NCBI RefSeq assembly: GCF_000515415.1 | Contig: NZ_KI911783.1 | Span: 3,772,392-3,836,391 of the forward strand | Length of the DNA: 64,000 nt | Reading direction: 5' to 3' | Source of the DNA: Bradyrhizobium sp. WSM1417 | GTDB taxonomy: Bacteria > Pseudomonadota > Alphaproteobacteria > Rhizobiales > Xanthobacteraceae | Notes under the pieces: model-generated | What the model was told of the DNA's origin: nothing | The model's input: the letters and a program-made list of their open reading frames with translations, nothing else | Database searches by the model: none | Translations under genes and position numbers: made by a program | Shown here: one piece after another, positions 27,409 through 36,585 of the stretch | Layout of the letters: each line of letters begins with the position of its first letter | How positions within the stretch are numbered: position 1 is the first letter of the stretch

Positions 27409-27805
27409 GATCAGTCTTCCTCGTGAAGCGCCGGGCTCGACGTCAGCGTCTATTGCCCGTTCATGTGTAGATGACGGACGAGGTACCGCCGATCCGACGG
27501 GGCATCTCGAATTTTTTGATGGGTCCACGCATGTGGCGCTCGGCAGCGCTCCCAGAGCAGCTCGCCGGGGGCGAACGATGAGCGCCGAATAGCGCACGTC
27601 ACGTACCTACCGCCGGGCTCCCGAGCCGTTAAATTCGGTCAAGCCTTGCAAATGGCGAGGATGAGGTATACGTTGAGGCTGTTCGTTCAGCCGCTGTGCC
27701 TTGTTGAATGCGCCCGCGGGCTCCTTTTCCATAGACATCGACGAATAGAATTTGTTCTGCGTGACTATCACGCGGAACCTGCGCGTATGCGCTTTGGAGA
27801 AGAAA
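27409..27805 (+). promoter_or_regulatory. Upstream region and probable 5' leader of the cold-shock gene
   Basis: About 400 bp with no supportable gene. A possible promoter is TTGCAA (27646-27651) and TATACG (27667-27672), though the 15-bp spacer is short. If used it would give an untranslated leader of roughly 125 nt, the kind of long leader that cspA-type mRNAs use for temperature-dependent folding. GGAGAAG lies just before the ATG. Confidence 0.35.
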
Positions 27806-28015
27806 ATGACGACAGGTACTGTGAAGTGGTTTAACGGCCAGAAGGGCTTTGGATTCATTCAGCCGAACGACGGCGGCAACGATGTGTTCGTTCACATCAG
27901 CGCGGTCGAGCGGGCTGGTCTTGCAGGTCTCGCTGAAGGCCAAAAGGTCAACTTCGAGCTCAAGACCGACAAGATGCGGGGCAAGGTCAGCGCTGAGAAT
28001 CTCTCGCTGGCCTAA
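27806..28015 (+). CDS. cspA: Cold-shock domain protein (CspA family)
   Basis: 69-aa single OB-fold RNA/DNA chaperone. RNP1 is seen as KGFGFIQP and RNP2 as [28 protein letters not shown] is the standard family opening. The ATG at 27806 is placed by GGAGAAG. A strong terminator follows 44 bp after the stop. Confidence 0.96.
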   Translation: MTTGTVKWFNGQKGFGFIQPNDGGNDVFVHISAVERAGLAGLAEGQKVNFELKTDKMRGKVSAENLSLA

Positions 28016-28058
28016 AGCCTTGGTGCCGTTTCACGGATGTACTGAAACGGCCATGCCA

Positions 28059-28089
28059 CCCGCTCGATCCCAGGATTGAGCGGGTTTTT
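28059..28089 (+). terminator. Rho-independent terminator of the cold-shock gene
   Basis: CCCGCTC (28059-28065) pairs with GAGCGGG (28078-28084), extended by a few further pairs, and is followed by TTTTTG. Classical rightward terminator. Confidence 0.9.
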
Positions 28090-28113
28090 GTCCGTTGCAG
28101 AGCAGGGTGAATA

Positions 28114-28356
28114 ATGAGCGCCAAGAGACCGGCCGAACCGTCACCCGAAAGCATCGCGCGTTCTAACCGTCAGCGTTTGGCTGCTGAGGAAGGCGCCCGG
28201 GCGATGGTGGATGTTGGAAAGCAAGCCGTCGATGTTCGCAAGAACATGGCGCGGCTCCGAGAGCTGCGCGAAGCCAAGGAAGCGGCAGACGCCGCCCTTC
28301 AGGCTTCCTTGCCCGCAGCCACTCCGACGAAGCGCAAGAAGAAGGTGACGCCATAG
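28114..28356 (+). CDS. Small basic protein of unknown function
   Basis: 80 aa, starting MSAKRPAEPSPESIARSNRQ with a Shine-Dalgarno AGGGTGA. The middle is a charged alpha-helix (KNMARLRELREAKEAADAAL) and the C-terminus is lysine-rich (TKRKKKVTP). The length, codon use and ribosome site favour a real gene; no family is recognised. The basic tail would suit nucleic-acid contact, but this is speculation. Confidence 0.6.
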   Translation: MSAKRPAEPSPESIARSNRQRLAAEEGARAMVDVGKQAVDVRKNMARLRELREAKEAADAALQASLPAATPTKRKKKVTP

Positions 28357-28410
28357 CTGCCTTCCATTGCGCCGAAGACAGCTCGGTGAGGACCGATCAC
28401 ATGCCCAAGG

Positions 28411-28635
28411 GTGCGGGTCGTGCCTAGAATCAAGTCGGATGGCGGTGGCACCATCACTTTCTTTCTCGCGCTTGGCGCGGGCCGACAGATGTGCCGTCTT
28501 GCGACGACGTTCCTGACGCAGAAGCAGGCTTTCAGTTATCTTCGCAAGAACCGGACCGAGTTCGAGCGCATGGCGCGGGCGCAGCTCGCTTCTGGTGCAG
28601 TCGAAGACGGAATCGTCGTGCTCTCGATGCTGTAA
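28411..28635 (+). CDS. Small protein of unknown function
   Basis: 74 aa from a GTG at 28411; a second GTG at 28420 is better spaced from AAGGG and may be the true start. The sequence has a beta-like N-terminal part (GGTITFFLALGAGRQM) and a helical end (FSYLRKNRTEFERMARAQLASGAVEDGIVVLSML). Codon use is like the neighbours. No recognisable domain. Confidence 0.5.
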   Translation: MRVVPRIKSDGGGTITFFLALGAGRQMCRLATTFLTQKQAFSYLRKNRTEFERMARAQLASGAVEDGIVVLSML

Positions 28636-28677
28636 GGCAGGCGCAGATCCGCGGTCGGAGTCTGGGACCCGACGCTC

Positions 28678-28860
28678 TTATTCGGAGCCGCTTCCCGGCT
28701 TCGCCTCCCGAGCCAATCGCTCCGCTTTCAGCCGCTCGCGATTCTCGTTGAAGGAGTTCTGGTCCTTCGCATAGTCATTGATCGGCTTCTGCGTTGTCGC
28801 AGGCTTGAACGCCTTGTTGGCTTCACGCTTGGCGCGATCAGAGGATTGATCTTTCGACAT
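28678..28860 (-). CDS. Small hydrophilic protein of unknown function
   Basis: 60 aa, MSKDQSSDRAKREANKAFKP to KPGSGSE, with GAGGG before the ATG at 28858-28860. It is highly charged, without cysteine, tryptophan or membrane segment, and probably disordered or helical (NENRERLKAERLAREAK). It converges with the preceding rightward small gene. No function can be assigned. Confidence 0.6.
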   Translation of the reverse strand: MSKDQSSDRAKREANKAFKPATTQKPINDYAKDQNSFNENRERLKAERLAREAKPGSGSE

Positions 28861-29235
28861 TTAAGCCCTCAATTTGATCAACGAGCGTGGTCCGGGCGAA
28901 TGCCGGACGCGACGCCGCCCGTGCCTGAACTGAAAGGCCGACTTGCCACCTTCGGAAGCGAAGGCGACCAGTGCTTCAGCGTGGGGCAGGGTCTTTGCGA
29001 GGCGTGCTGCACTCGCCGTGGAGATGGCATGCTGGCATTTCCGGGCCTGCTCGCATTCCCGGGAGCACGCCGGTCGAGGGAGCAACGGCCGGCCACCGCG
29101 TCTGTTCCTCGCAGACCAATCTTTAATCCAGCCTTCGCGGCGCGGCAAGCGGGCCGATCGTGCGATGCAGCCCTTCCGCCTCAACAAAAAAGGCCGCCGA
29201 AGCCGGCGGCCTTTCGCGTCGTGAGATAAGCCCGC
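28861..29235. other. Intergenic interval without a supported gene
   Basis: Several short frames are open in both directions, but none has a ribosome site or a plausible product. The only feature I support is the frc terminator at its right end. Confidence 0.5.
29186..29214 (-). terminator. Rho-independent terminator of the gntR-oxc-frc operon
   Basis: GGCCGCCG (29192-29199) and CGGCGGCC (29204-29211) form an 8-bp stem with a 4-nt loop; read leftwards it is followed by TTTTTTG. It lies about 25 bp after the frc stop codon. Confidence 0.9.
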
Positions 29236-30513
29236 TTACTCGGCGGCCTGCTTTTGCGGCGGATCGAGTGCGCCGGACTTGTGGATATCGGCGACCTGAT
29301 GGTCCGAGAAGCCAAGCACCGTGCGCAGGATCTCGTCCGTGTGCTCGCCGAGCAGCGGGGAGCGCTCCACCTCGCTCGGGGAGTCCGACAGCTTGATCGG
29401 GTTGCCGACCGAGATGTACTTGCCGCGGGTGGGGTGGTCGACCTCGACCACGGTGCCGGTCGCGCGCAGCGACTGGTCCTCGGCGATCTCCTTCATCGAC
29501 AGGATCGGGCCGCAGGGGATGTCGTCCTTGTTGAGGATTTCCATCGCCTCGAACTTCGTCTTCGTCATCGTCCACTGTTCGATGCGGCCGAAGATCTCGT
29601 TGAGGCGCGGTAGGCGGACGGCCGGCTTGGCGTAGTTCGGATCGGTCTTCCAGGATGGCTCGCCGATCACGTCGCAGATCTTCTCCCAGACCGGGGCCTG
29701 GGTGATGAAGTAGATGTAGGCGTTGGGATCGGTCTCCCAGCCCTTGCACTTCAGGATGCGGCCGGGCTGGCCGCCGCCGGAATCGTTGCCGGCGCGCGGC
29801 ACGGCATCGCCGAACGGAATGCCTTCGCCGAACTGGCTGTATTCCTTGAGCGGACCATGGGCGAGGCGCTGCTGGTCGCGCAGCTTGACGCGCGCGAGGT
29901 TGAGCACGCCGTCCTGCATCGCGGCCGTCACCTTCTGGCCCTTGCCGGAATGGGTACGCTGATAGAGTGCGGTGACGATGCCGAGCGCCAGATGCAGGCC
30001 GGTGCCGCTGTCGCCGATCTGCGCGCCGGTCACGAGCGGCAGGCCGTCGCGGAAGCCGGTAGTGGAGGCGGCGCCGCCGGTGCACTGTGCGACGTTCTCA
30101 TAGACTTTGCAGTCTTCGTACGGTCCGGGACCGAAGCCCTTGATCGAGGCGACGATCATCTTCGGGTTGATCGCCTGGATCTTCTCCCAGGGGAAGCCCA
30201 TGCGGTCGAGCACGCCGGGACCGAAGTTCTCGACCAGCACGTCGCACTTTTTGATCAGCTCGGTGAGGACTTCCTTGCCCTTGGGGTTCTTGGTGTCGAG
30301 CGTGATCGAGCGCTTGTTGTGGTTGAGCATGGTGAAATACAGGCTGTCCACGTTCGGGATGTCCTGCAGCTGGCCGCGGGTGATGTCACCGACACCTGGA
30401 CGTTCCACCTTGATCACGTCGGCGCCGAACCATGCGAGCAACTGCGTGCAGGTCGGCCCGGACTGGACGTGGGTGAAGTCGAGAATGCGAACGCCCTCGA
30501 GCGCTTTTGTCAT
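29236..30513 (-). CDS. frc: Formyl-CoA:oxalate CoA-transferase
   Basis: Class III CoA-transferase (425 aa) that moves CoA from formyl-CoA to oxalate, making oxalyl-CoA for Oxc and releasing formate. The catalytic aspartate is D168 in IGDSGTGLH, at nearly the same position as D169 of the Oxalobacter enzyme. The glycine loop that closes over the active site is seen as NDSGGGQPG. The N-terminal [20 protein letters not shown] and [13 protein letters not shown] are family hallmarks. Last gene of gntR-oxc-frc, 65 bp after oxc, followed by a strong terminator. Confidence 0.96.
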   Translation of the reverse strand: MTKALEGVRILDFTHVQSGPTCTQLLAWFGADVIKVERPGVGDITRGQLQDIPNVDSLYFTMLNHNKRSITLDTKNPKGKEVLTELIKKCDVLVENFGPGVLDRMGFPWEKIQAINPKMIVASIKGFGPGPYEDCKVYENVAQCTGGAASTTGFRDGLPLVTGAQIGDSGTGLHLALGIVTALYQRTHSGKGQKVTAAMQDGVLNLARVKLRDQQRLAHGPLKEYSQFGEGIPFGDAVPRAGNDSGGGQPGRILKCKGWETDPNAYIYFITQAPVWEKICDVIGEPSWKTDPNYAKPAVRLPRLNEIFGRIEQWTMTKTKFEAMEILNKDDIPCGPILSMKEIAEDQSLRATGTVVEVDHPTRGKYISVGNPIKLSDSPSEVERSPLLGEHTDEILRTVLGFSDHQVADIHKSGALDPPQKQAAE

Positions 30514-30578
30514 CGTGTTGCTCCGTACTCTGATCTACCCCTGCACCCGCAGGGACCTTATGGGTTGAAGGGGAGTGC

Positions 30579-32312
30579 TTACTTCTTCTTCTGCAGAACG
30601 CTCTGCGGATTGAGATTGCCGATGCGGCCGCTCTCGGAACCGGCGGCGGGATCGATCACGGCGTTGATGAGCGTCGGCTTGCCCGAAGCCATGGCTTCGT
30701 TGACGGCGCGCTTGAGCTCGTCCGGCGAGGTCGCGTTCACGCCGATGCCGCCGAAGGCTTCCATCATCTTGTCGTAGCGGGCGCCCTTGACGAACACGGT
30801 CGTCGCCGGATCGGCGTTGACGCTGTTGACGTCGGTACCGCGATAGATGCCGTCATTGTTGAAGATGACGACGCAGATCGGCAAATTGTAGCGGCAGATG
30901 GTCTCGACCTCCATGCCGGAGAAGCCGAAGGCCGAGTCGCCTTCGACCGCGAGTACGGGATGGCCGGTCTCGAGGGCCGCCGCGATCGCCTGGCCCATGC
31001 CGATGCCCATCACGCCCCAGGTGCCGACGTCGAGACGCTTGCGTGGGCGATACATGTCGATGACGCCGCGGGCGAGGTCGAGCGTGTTGGCGCCCTCGTT
31101 GACGAGGATCGCCTCGGGATGATCCTTGATGACGTTCTTCAGCACGCCGAGCGCGCCGTGATAGTCCATCGGCGATTTGTTGTTCATGAGCTTCGGCGCC
31201 ATCTTGGCGACGTTCTCTTCGCGCTTGGTCGAAATCGCCTTGGTCCATTCGGCCGGCGGGGCGGTCCAGCCCGAAGCCATCGCCTGGTTGAAGGCGGAGA
31301 CGACCGAGCCGATGTCGCCGACGACGGGCGCGACGATCTCGACGTTGGAGTCCATTTCCCTGGGCTCGATGTCGACCTGGATGAACTTCTTGGGCGCTTC
31401 GCCCCAGTTCTTGCCTTTGCCGTGCGAGAGCAGCCAGTTCAGCCGGGCGCCGATCAGCAGCACGACGTCGGATTCTTTCAGCACCGTCGAGCGGGCAGCG
31501 CCTGCGCACTGCGGATGGGTGTCGGAGAGGAGGCCCTTGGCCATGCTCATCGGCAGGAAGGGAATGCCGCTCTTCTCGACGAAGGTTTTGATCTCCTCGT
31601 CGGCCTGCGCGTAGGCCGCGCCCTTGCCGAGGATGATGAGCGGACGTTTTGCGCCCTTCAAAACATCAAGCGCGCGCTTGATCGAAGCGGGCGAGGGGAT
31701 CTGCGCGGGAGCCGCGTCGATCACCTTGACCAGCGACTTCTGGCCGGCATCGGCGCTCATCACCTGACCGAACAGTTTTGCCGGCAGGTCGAGATAGACG
31801 CCGCCCGGACGACCGGAGACGGCGGCACGAATGGCGCGGGCAAGGCCGATGCCGATGTCCTGCGCGTGCAGCACGCGATAGGCTGCCTTGCACAGCGGCT
31901 TGGCGATCGCGAGCTGGTCCATCTCTTCGTAGTCGCCCTGCTGGAGGTCGACGATCTCGCGCTCGGAGGAGCCCGAGATCAGGATCATCGGGTAGCAGTT
32001 GGTGGTGGCGTGCGCGAGCGCGGTGAGACCGTTGAGGAAGCCGGGCGCGGAAACGGTGAGGCAGATGCCGGGTTTCTTGGTGAGGTAGCCGGCGATGCCC
32101 GCCGCATAACCGGCGTTCTGCTCGTGGCGGAACGAAATCATGCGAATACCGGCCGCCTGGGCCATGCGGCCCAAATCCGTGATCGGGATGCCCGGCACAT
32201 TATAGATGGTGTTGATGCCGTTCAGCTTGAGCGCGTCGATGACGAGATGAAAACCATCCGTCAATTCCTGCTCGGTGCCCGGTGCTTCGGACTTGGTCGC
32301 GGTATTCAGCAT
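30579..32312 (-). CDS. oxc: Oxalyl-CoA decarboxylase
   Basis: ThDP enzyme (577 aa) that decarboxylates oxalyl-CoA to formyl-CoA. The catalytic glutamate is E64 in [14 protein letters not shown]. The diphosphate/Mg site is [12 protein letters not shown]...[14 protein letters not shown] in the middle domain fits the ADP-activator site known for this enzyme. It shares a transcript with the GntR gene (78 bp upstream) and frc (65 bp downstream); no operator copy or terminator separates them. Confidence 0.96.
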   Translation of the reverse strand: MLNTATKSEAPGTEQELTDGFHLVIDALKLNGINTIYNVPGIPITDLGRMAQAAGIRMISFRHEQNAGYAAGIAGYLTKKPGICLTVSAPGFLNGLTALAHATTNCYPMILISGSSEREIVDLQQGDYEEMDQLAIAKPLCKAAYRVLHAQDIGIGLARAIRAAVSGRPGGVYLDLPAKLFGQVMSADAGQKSLVKVIDAAPAQIPSPASIKRALDVLKGAKRPLIILGKGAAYAQADEEIKTFVEKSGIPFLPMSMAKGLLSDTHPQCAGAARSTVLKESDVVLLIGARLNWLLSHGKGKNWGEAPKKFIQVDIEPREMDSNVEIVAPVVGDIGSVVSAFNQAMASGWTAPPAEWTKAISTKREENVAKMAPKLMNNKSPMDYHGALGVLKNVIKDHPEAILVNEGANTLDLARGVIDMYRPRKRLDVGTWGVMGIGMGQAIAAALETGHPVLAVEGDSAFGFSGMEVETICRYNLPICVVIFNNDGIYRGTDVNSVNADPATTVFVKGARYDKMMEAFGGIGVNATSPDELKRAVNEAMASGKPTLINAVIDPAAGSESGRIGNLNPQSVLQKKK

Positions 32313-32390
32313 GGGCCTTGTCTCCCTGGTCTCAAGATGCCGTTTCAGGCTTTAGGGGCGATGCCTCGCCCTTCTGGTGAACGTTGCTGG

Positions 32391-33119
32391 CTAGAAGAGT
32401 TCCTGACCATGCGCTTCGACGTAAGCGGCAAGGCCAAGGGTGTGATCACGGGCGCGCTTCTCGGCGAGCTCGGTATCGCGCGCCTCCAGGGCCTCGATCA
32501 TGCCGAGATGCTCGGGGAGCGAAGTCGCGGTGCGGTCCTTGCGTCCGATGGTCAGTTGCCGATAGCCGCGCACGTGCAGCAGCAGGTCGTTGGTGAGATC
32601 GACCAGCACCGGTGATTCCGACAGCGAGATCAGCGCCTGGTGGAAGGCGATGTTGGCGCGCGAATATTCCTCGACGTGATCCTCGGGCAGGCGATCCTTG
32701 CCAAATTCCCTGAAGTAGTCGCGGAGCGCAGTGATGTCTTTCTTGCGCGCGGTAGCGGTGATGAGGCGGGCCGCCATGCTCTCCAACGCCGCCCAGGCGC
32801 GGATCATGTCGACGATCTCGCTCTTGGTCCTCCGCACCACCATGATGCCGCGGCGCGGAACCGTCTTCACGAAACCGTCCTGCTCGAGCATCGCGATGGC
32901 TTCGCGGATCGGCGTGCGGCTTACGCCCAGGCGTTCGGACAACGCGCGCTCGTCGAGCATCACCGGCTCGGGCGTCGAGTAGATGTCCATCTTGAGGATG
33001 GCTTCCTTCAAGGCGTCGTACGCCTTGTTCTTGAAGCTCGACTCCGGGGCAATACGAACGATTGCGATATCTGCCTCGGCCATGTTCGGCAACGCCTTGG
33101 TTGGTTTCCGCAGTGACAC
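32391..33119 (-). CDS. GntR-family (FCD) regulator of the oxalate genes
   Basis: 242-aa regulator. The winged helix-turn-helix is ERALSERLGVSRTPIREAIAMLEQDGFVKTVPRRGIMVV (about 57-95). The FCD effector domain follows, with histidines in FHQAL, EHLGM and DHTLG likely to bind a metal and thus a carboxylate ligand. Start is GTG at 33117-33119 with GGAGGAG upstream. It is the first gene of the oxc-frc operon and has operator copies on both sides of its promoter region, so it most likely represses itself and the other operator-bearing genes until oxalate, oxalyl-CoA or a similar ligand is present. Confidence 0.92.
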   Translation of the reverse strand: MSLRKPTKALPNMAEADIAIVRIAPESSFKNKAYDALKEAILKMDIYSTPEPVMLDERALSERLGVSRTPIREAIAMLEQDGFVKTVPRRGIMVVRRTKSEIVDMIRAWAALESMAARLITATARKKDITALRDYFREFGKDRLPEDHVEEYSRANIAFHQALISLSESPVLVDLTNDLLLHVRGYRQLTIGRKDRTATSLPEHLGMIEALEARDTELAEKRARDHTLGLAAYVEAHGQELF

Positions 33120-33175
33120 GACGAATCTCCTCCAGTGGGAGTCGTCTTTTACAGGATTATTAACGGGAAAGTTTT

Positions 33176-33192
33176 TGGCATACCAAATACCA
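33176..33192 (-). promoter_or_regulatory. Oxalate-regulon operator copy 5 (gntR-oxc-frc)
   Basis: Plus strand TGGCATACCAAATACCA; towards gntR it is TGGTATTTGGTATGCCA, 3 bp after the leftward TTGACA. Located 57 bp before the gntR start codon, suited to autoregulation. Confidence 0.8.
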
Positions 33193-33256
33193 GAATGTCA
33201 AGCTGCCTATTTTTTGCAGCGTTCTAAGGTGCGCTGCAGCTTGACAAGTTGGCTTC

Positions 33257-33273
33257 TGGCATACCAAATGCCA
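33257..33273 (+). promoter_or_regulatory. Oxalate-regulon operator copy 6 (acyl-CoA synthetase)
   Basis: TGGCATACCAAATGCCA, a perfect inverted repeat of TGGCAT around a 5-bp centre. It begins 10 bp after the rightward TTGACA, so it overlaps the expected -10 region, and is the best-conserved copy. Confidence 0.8.
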
Positions 33274-33432
33274 TCGCCAGCCATTTTTGATCCAAGCCGG
33301 CGGAGTAACCTCGGCTTTATGCCACTCCGTTCCGCGACATGGAACAGAGCGCGGCGAATGGAAAGCATCACGGGCAGCCGCAACACGCGCGCGCTTTGAG
33401 AACGCAAGAACCAAGGTCAAGGGAGAAGCCAC

Positions 33433-35562
33433 ATGTCCAATTCCAAAGATGCCGTCCGCAAGGTGCTTGACCAGGTCAAGGCGGACAAGCGCACCAGCCT
33501 GACCGCGCCGGAAGGCAAGCTGGTCTGCGACGCCTACGGCATTGCGGTGCCGAAGGAGGGGGTGGCGAAGTCGGCCGGCGAGGCCGGCAAGATGGCCGCC
33601 TCGATGGGCTTCCCGGTGGTGATGAAGATCGTCTCGCCGGACATTCTCCACAAGACCGAAGCCGGCGGCGTCATCGTTGGCCTCAAGTCGGCCGAGGACG
33701 CCGAGAAGGCCTACGAGACGATCCTGTCGAATGCCAGGAAATACAAGTCCGATGCCAAGATCGAGGGTGTCCAGGTGCAGCAGATGCTGGCCGGCGGCAC
33801 CGAAGTGATCGTCGGCTCGATCACCGACGCCTCGTTCGGCAAGCTGGTTGCCTTCGGTCTCGGCGGCGTGCTGGTCGAAGTCCTGAAGGACATTACGTTC
33901 CGCCTCGCGCCCGCGACCAAGCAAGATGCGCTGTCGATGCTCGACGGCATCCAGGCGCATGAAATTTTGAAGGGCGTTCGCGGCGGCGAGCCGGTGAACC
34001 GCACGGCGCTCGCCGATGTCATCGTCAAGGTCTCGCAGCTCGTCACCGATTTCCCCGAGATCGTCGAGCTCGATCTCAACCCGGTGTTCGCGACGGCCAA
34101 GGACGCGATCGCGGCCGACGTCCGCATCGTCGTCGACTTTGCTTACGTGCCCAAGCCGAAGCCGCGCCCGACCGAAGAGATCGTCGCGGCCATGAGCCGC
34201 ATCATGCAGCCGAAGGCGGTTGCCGTGGTCGGCGCTTCGGCCGAAGACGGCAAGATCGGCAATTCCGTGATGAAGAACCTCATCAATGGCGGCTACAAGG
34301 GCGACATCTACCCGATCCATCCCAAGGCCGCCGAGATCCTCGGCTATAAGGCGTATAAGAGCGTCAAGGACGTGCCCGGTGTGATCGACACCGCGGTGTT
34401 CGCAATTCCCGCGAAGTTCGTGGCCGCGGCGCTCACCGAATGCGGCGAGAAGAAAATTCCCGGCGCGGTTCTGATCCCGTCGGGCTTCGCGGAAGCCGGC
34501 GCGCCGGAGCTCCAGGCCGAGATCGTCGAAGTCGGCAAGAAGTACGACATCCGCCTGATGGGACCGAACATCTACGGCTTCTATTATACGCCTGCCAACC
34601 TCTGCGCGACCTTCTGCACGGCCTATGATGTCAAGGGCCACGCGGCACTGTCTTCGCAATCGGGCGGTATCGGCATGGCCATCATCGGCTTCTCCCGTTC
34701 GGCCAAGATGGGCGTGTCGGCGATCGTCGGCCTCGGCAACAAGTCCGACATCGACGAGGACGATCTGCTCGCCTTCTTCGAGCAGGACCCGAACACGAAT
34801 CTGATCGCGCAGCACTGCGAAGACCTCAAGGACGGCCGCGCGTTTGCTGAAGCCGCAAAGCGCGTCTCCAAGAAGAAGCCTGTCATCGTGCTCAAGGCCG
34901 GTCGCACCTCGGCCGGTGCGAAGGCGGCCTCGTCGCACACCGGCGCGCTCGCCGGCAACGACAAGATCTACGAGGATGTCCTGGCGCAGTCCGGCGTGAT
35001 CCGCGCCCGTAGCTTGCGGCAGCTGCTCGAGTTCGCGCGGGGCGTGCCGGTGCTGCCGACGCCGAAGGGCGAGAACGTGCTGATCATCACTGGCGCCGGC
35101 GGCTCGGGCGTGCTGCTGTCGGACTCCTGCGTCGACAACGGCCTGTCGCTGATGGCGATGCCGGCGGATCTGGATGCGGCCTTCCGCAAATTCATCCCGC
35201 CGTTTGGCGCGGCCGGAAATCCCGTGGACATCACCGGTGGCGAGCCGCCGATCACCTACGTCAACACTGTGAAGCTCGGCCTGACGGACGAGCGCATCCA
35301 TTCGCTGATCCTCGGCTACTGGCACACCATCGTCACGCCGCCAATGGTGTTCGCCCGCAACATGGTTGAGGTGAAGAAGGAGATGGAGGCCAAGGGCTTC
35401 GTGAAGCCGATCGTCGCCTCGCTCGCCGGCGACGTCGAGGTCGAGGAAGCCGCCGAATATCTCTACCAGAACGGCATTCCGGCCTATGCCTATTCGACCG
35501 AGCTGCCGGTCGAGGTCCTCGGCGCCAAGTACAAATGGGCGCGCGGAGCAGGGCTGCTCTGA
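33433..35562 (+). CDS. NDP-forming acyl-CoA synthetase with ATP-grasp domain first
   Basis: 709-aa fusion related to acetyl-CoA synthetase (ADP-forming) and succinyl-CoA ligase. Order here: ATP-grasp (about 10-235; VVMKIVSPDILHKTEAGGV, VELDLNPVF), CoA-binding Rossmann domain (about 255-350; VVGASAEDGKIGNSVMKNL), then the succinyl-CoA-ligase-like domains. The phosphohistidine is H502 in SSHTGALAG. A beta-alpha order differs from Pat-type alpha-beta fusions. The reaction interconverts a CoA thioester with acid plus ATP. Operator sharing with oxc-frc suggests formyl-CoA, oxalyl-CoA or another product as substrate; this is inference. ATG preceded by GGGAGA. Confidence 0.88.
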   Translation: MSNSKDAVRKVLDQVKADKRTSLTAPEGKLVCDAYGIAVPKEGVAKSAGEAGKMAASMGFPVVMKIVSPDILHKTEAGGVIVGLKSAEDAEKAYETILSNARKYKSDAKIEGVQVQQMLAGGTEVIVGSITDASFGKLVAFGLGGVLVEVLKDITFRLAPATKQDALSMLDGIQAHEILKGVRGGEPVNRTALADVIVKVSQLVTDFPEIVELDLNPVFATAKDAIAADVRIVVDFAYVPKPKPRPTEEIVAAMSRIMQPKAVAVVGASAEDGKIGNSVMKNLINGGYKGDIYPIHPKAAEILGYKAYKSVKDVPGVIDTAVFAIPAKFVAAALTECGEKKIPGAVLIPSGFAEAGAPELQAEIVEVGKKYDIRLMGPNIYGFYYTPANLCATFCTAYDVKGHAALSSQSGGIGMAIIGFSRSAKMGVSAIVGLGNKSDIDEDDLLAFFEQDPNTNLIAQHCEDLKDGRAFAEAAKRVSKKKPVIVLKAGRTSAGAKAASSHTGALAGNDKIYEDVLAQSGVIRARSLRQLLEFARGVPVLPTPKGENVLIITGAGGSGVLLSDSCVDNGLSLMAMPADLDAAFRKFIPPFGAAGNPVDITGGEPPITYVNTVKLGLTDERIHSLILGYWHTIVTPPMVFARNMVEVKKEMEAKGFVKPIVASLAGDVEVEEAAEYLYQNGIPAYAYSTELPVEVLGAKYKWARGAGLL

Positions 35563-35573
35563 GCTTGCGTTTG

Positions 35574-35706
35574 CCTCTCCCCGCTTGCGGGGAGAGGTCG
35601 AATTGCGAAGCAATTCGGGTGAGGGGGACTCTCCCCGAGTCTGACTGTCACCGCCCTTGCGGAGACTCCCCCTCACCCTAACCCTCTCCCCGCAAGCGGG
35701 GAGGGA
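35574..35706. repeat. Composite palindromic REP element downstream of the synthetase
   Basis: Three hairpins: CCTCTCCCCGC...GAGAGG (35574-35597), GAATTGCGAAGCAATTC (35600-35616) and CCCTCTCCCCGCAAGCGGGG (from 35682) followed by AGGGAAAAAA. The outer two are inverted copies of each other, as in bacterial interspersed mosaic elements. It probably also limits transcription between the synthetase and the iclR gene. Confidence 0.75.
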
Positions 35707-35742
35707 AAAAAGAACAGGGCGAGGGAGAACAGTCAGGTCGCG

Positions 35743-36585
35743 ATGAGCAGGAACGTGATCCGGCGTAAACCGCTCGAGCCCCGCTCGCCATCGGAGGCCG
35801 ACAACGAGGTGCGCGACGGCGGCGTGCAATCCGTCGACCGCGCGCTGTCGATCCTCGAGACATTGTCCGAAGACGACGAAGGCTATCGCCTCAGCGATCT
35901 CGCTGTGCGCACCGGGCTCTCCGCCTCGACCGTGCACCGCCTGCTCGCGACGCTGGAAAGCCGCCGCTTCGTGCAGTTCGACCGCGCCGAATCCAAATGG
36001 CATGTCGGCGTGCGCAGCTTCACGGTGGGGGCGAGCTTTGCGCGGCGGCGCAATTTCAGCGCCCAGGCTATTCCTTATTTACGCAAGCTGCGTGATCTCA
36101 CCCGCGAGACTGCCAATCTTGCCATGGTCGACGACGAGTTCATCATCGTGCTGACCCGCATGGAGAGCCGCGAGATCATGCGCTCGCTGACCCAAGTGGG
36201 CGGCCGCGTCCCGATGGTGACCTCCGGCGTCGGCAAGGCGGTGCTCGCGACCTATTCCGACGAGGACGTCGGCGCCGTCATCCGCCATCACGGCATGCCA
36301 CGCCTGACCGAGAAATCCATCGTGCGACCGAGCGACCTGTTCAAGGAGCTCGAGAAAATTCGCAAGCAGGGCTACGCGCTGGATGATGAAGAGGCCTCCA
36401 TGGGCCTGCGCTGCGTTGCCGCGGTGGTCTATAACGACTGCGCCGAGCCGCTTGCGGCGATTTCGGTGTCCGGCATGACCAGTCGGCTGACCGATCAGCG
36501 GTTACCGGAAATCGGGCAGATCGTCCGTGATGTTGCTGCCGAACTGACGGCTGCGCTCGGCGGGGCAGTTCCGACACCCCGCTGA
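35743..36585 (+). CDS. IclR-family transcriptional regulator
   Basis: 280-aa regulator. The HTH is in VQSVDRALSILETLSED...RLSDLAVRTGLSASTVHRLLATLESRRFVQ (about 27-80), and the effector domain contains GGRVPMVTSGVGKAVLA and SMGLRCVAAVVYND, conserved in the PcaR/KdgR/IclR group. It sits upstream of and in the same direction as the tctCBA transporter genes, 103 bp before tctC, so it likely controls uptake of a carboxylate. A weak ribosome site precedes the ATG. Confidence 0.85.
   Translation: MSRNVIRRKPLEPRSPSEADNEVRDGGVQSVDRALSILETLSEDDEGYRLSDLAVRTGLSASTVHRLLATLESRRFVQFDRAESKWHVGVRSFTVGASFARRRNFSAQAIPYLRKLRDLTRETANLAMVDDEFIIVLTRMESREIMRSLTQVGGRVPMVTSGVGKAVLATYSDEDVGAVIRHHGMPRLTEKSIVRPSDLFKELEKIRKQGYALDDEEASMGLRCVAAVVYNDCAEPLAAISVSGMTSRLTDQRLPEIGQIVRDVAAELTAALGGAVPTPR

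Larger units (their letters stand above)
33120..33432. promoter_or_regulatory. Divergent control region between gntR-oxc-frc and the acyl-CoA synthetase
   Basis: Two back-to-back promoters are suggested by an inverted 11-mer: TGTCAAGCTGC (33196-33206) and GCAGCTTGACA (33236-33246), each giving a TTGACA -35 box pointing outwards. Beyond each -35 lies an operator copy (33176-33192 leftwards, 33257-33273 rightwards). The remaining 160 bp to the synthetase ATG form its leader; nothing else is recognised there. Confidence 0.7.

Noticed and set aside
33160..36003. 947-codon minus-strand frame opposite the acyl-CoA synthetase and iclR
   Set aside because: It crosses a REP element, the operator region and two genes on the other strand; no start signal and no domain.
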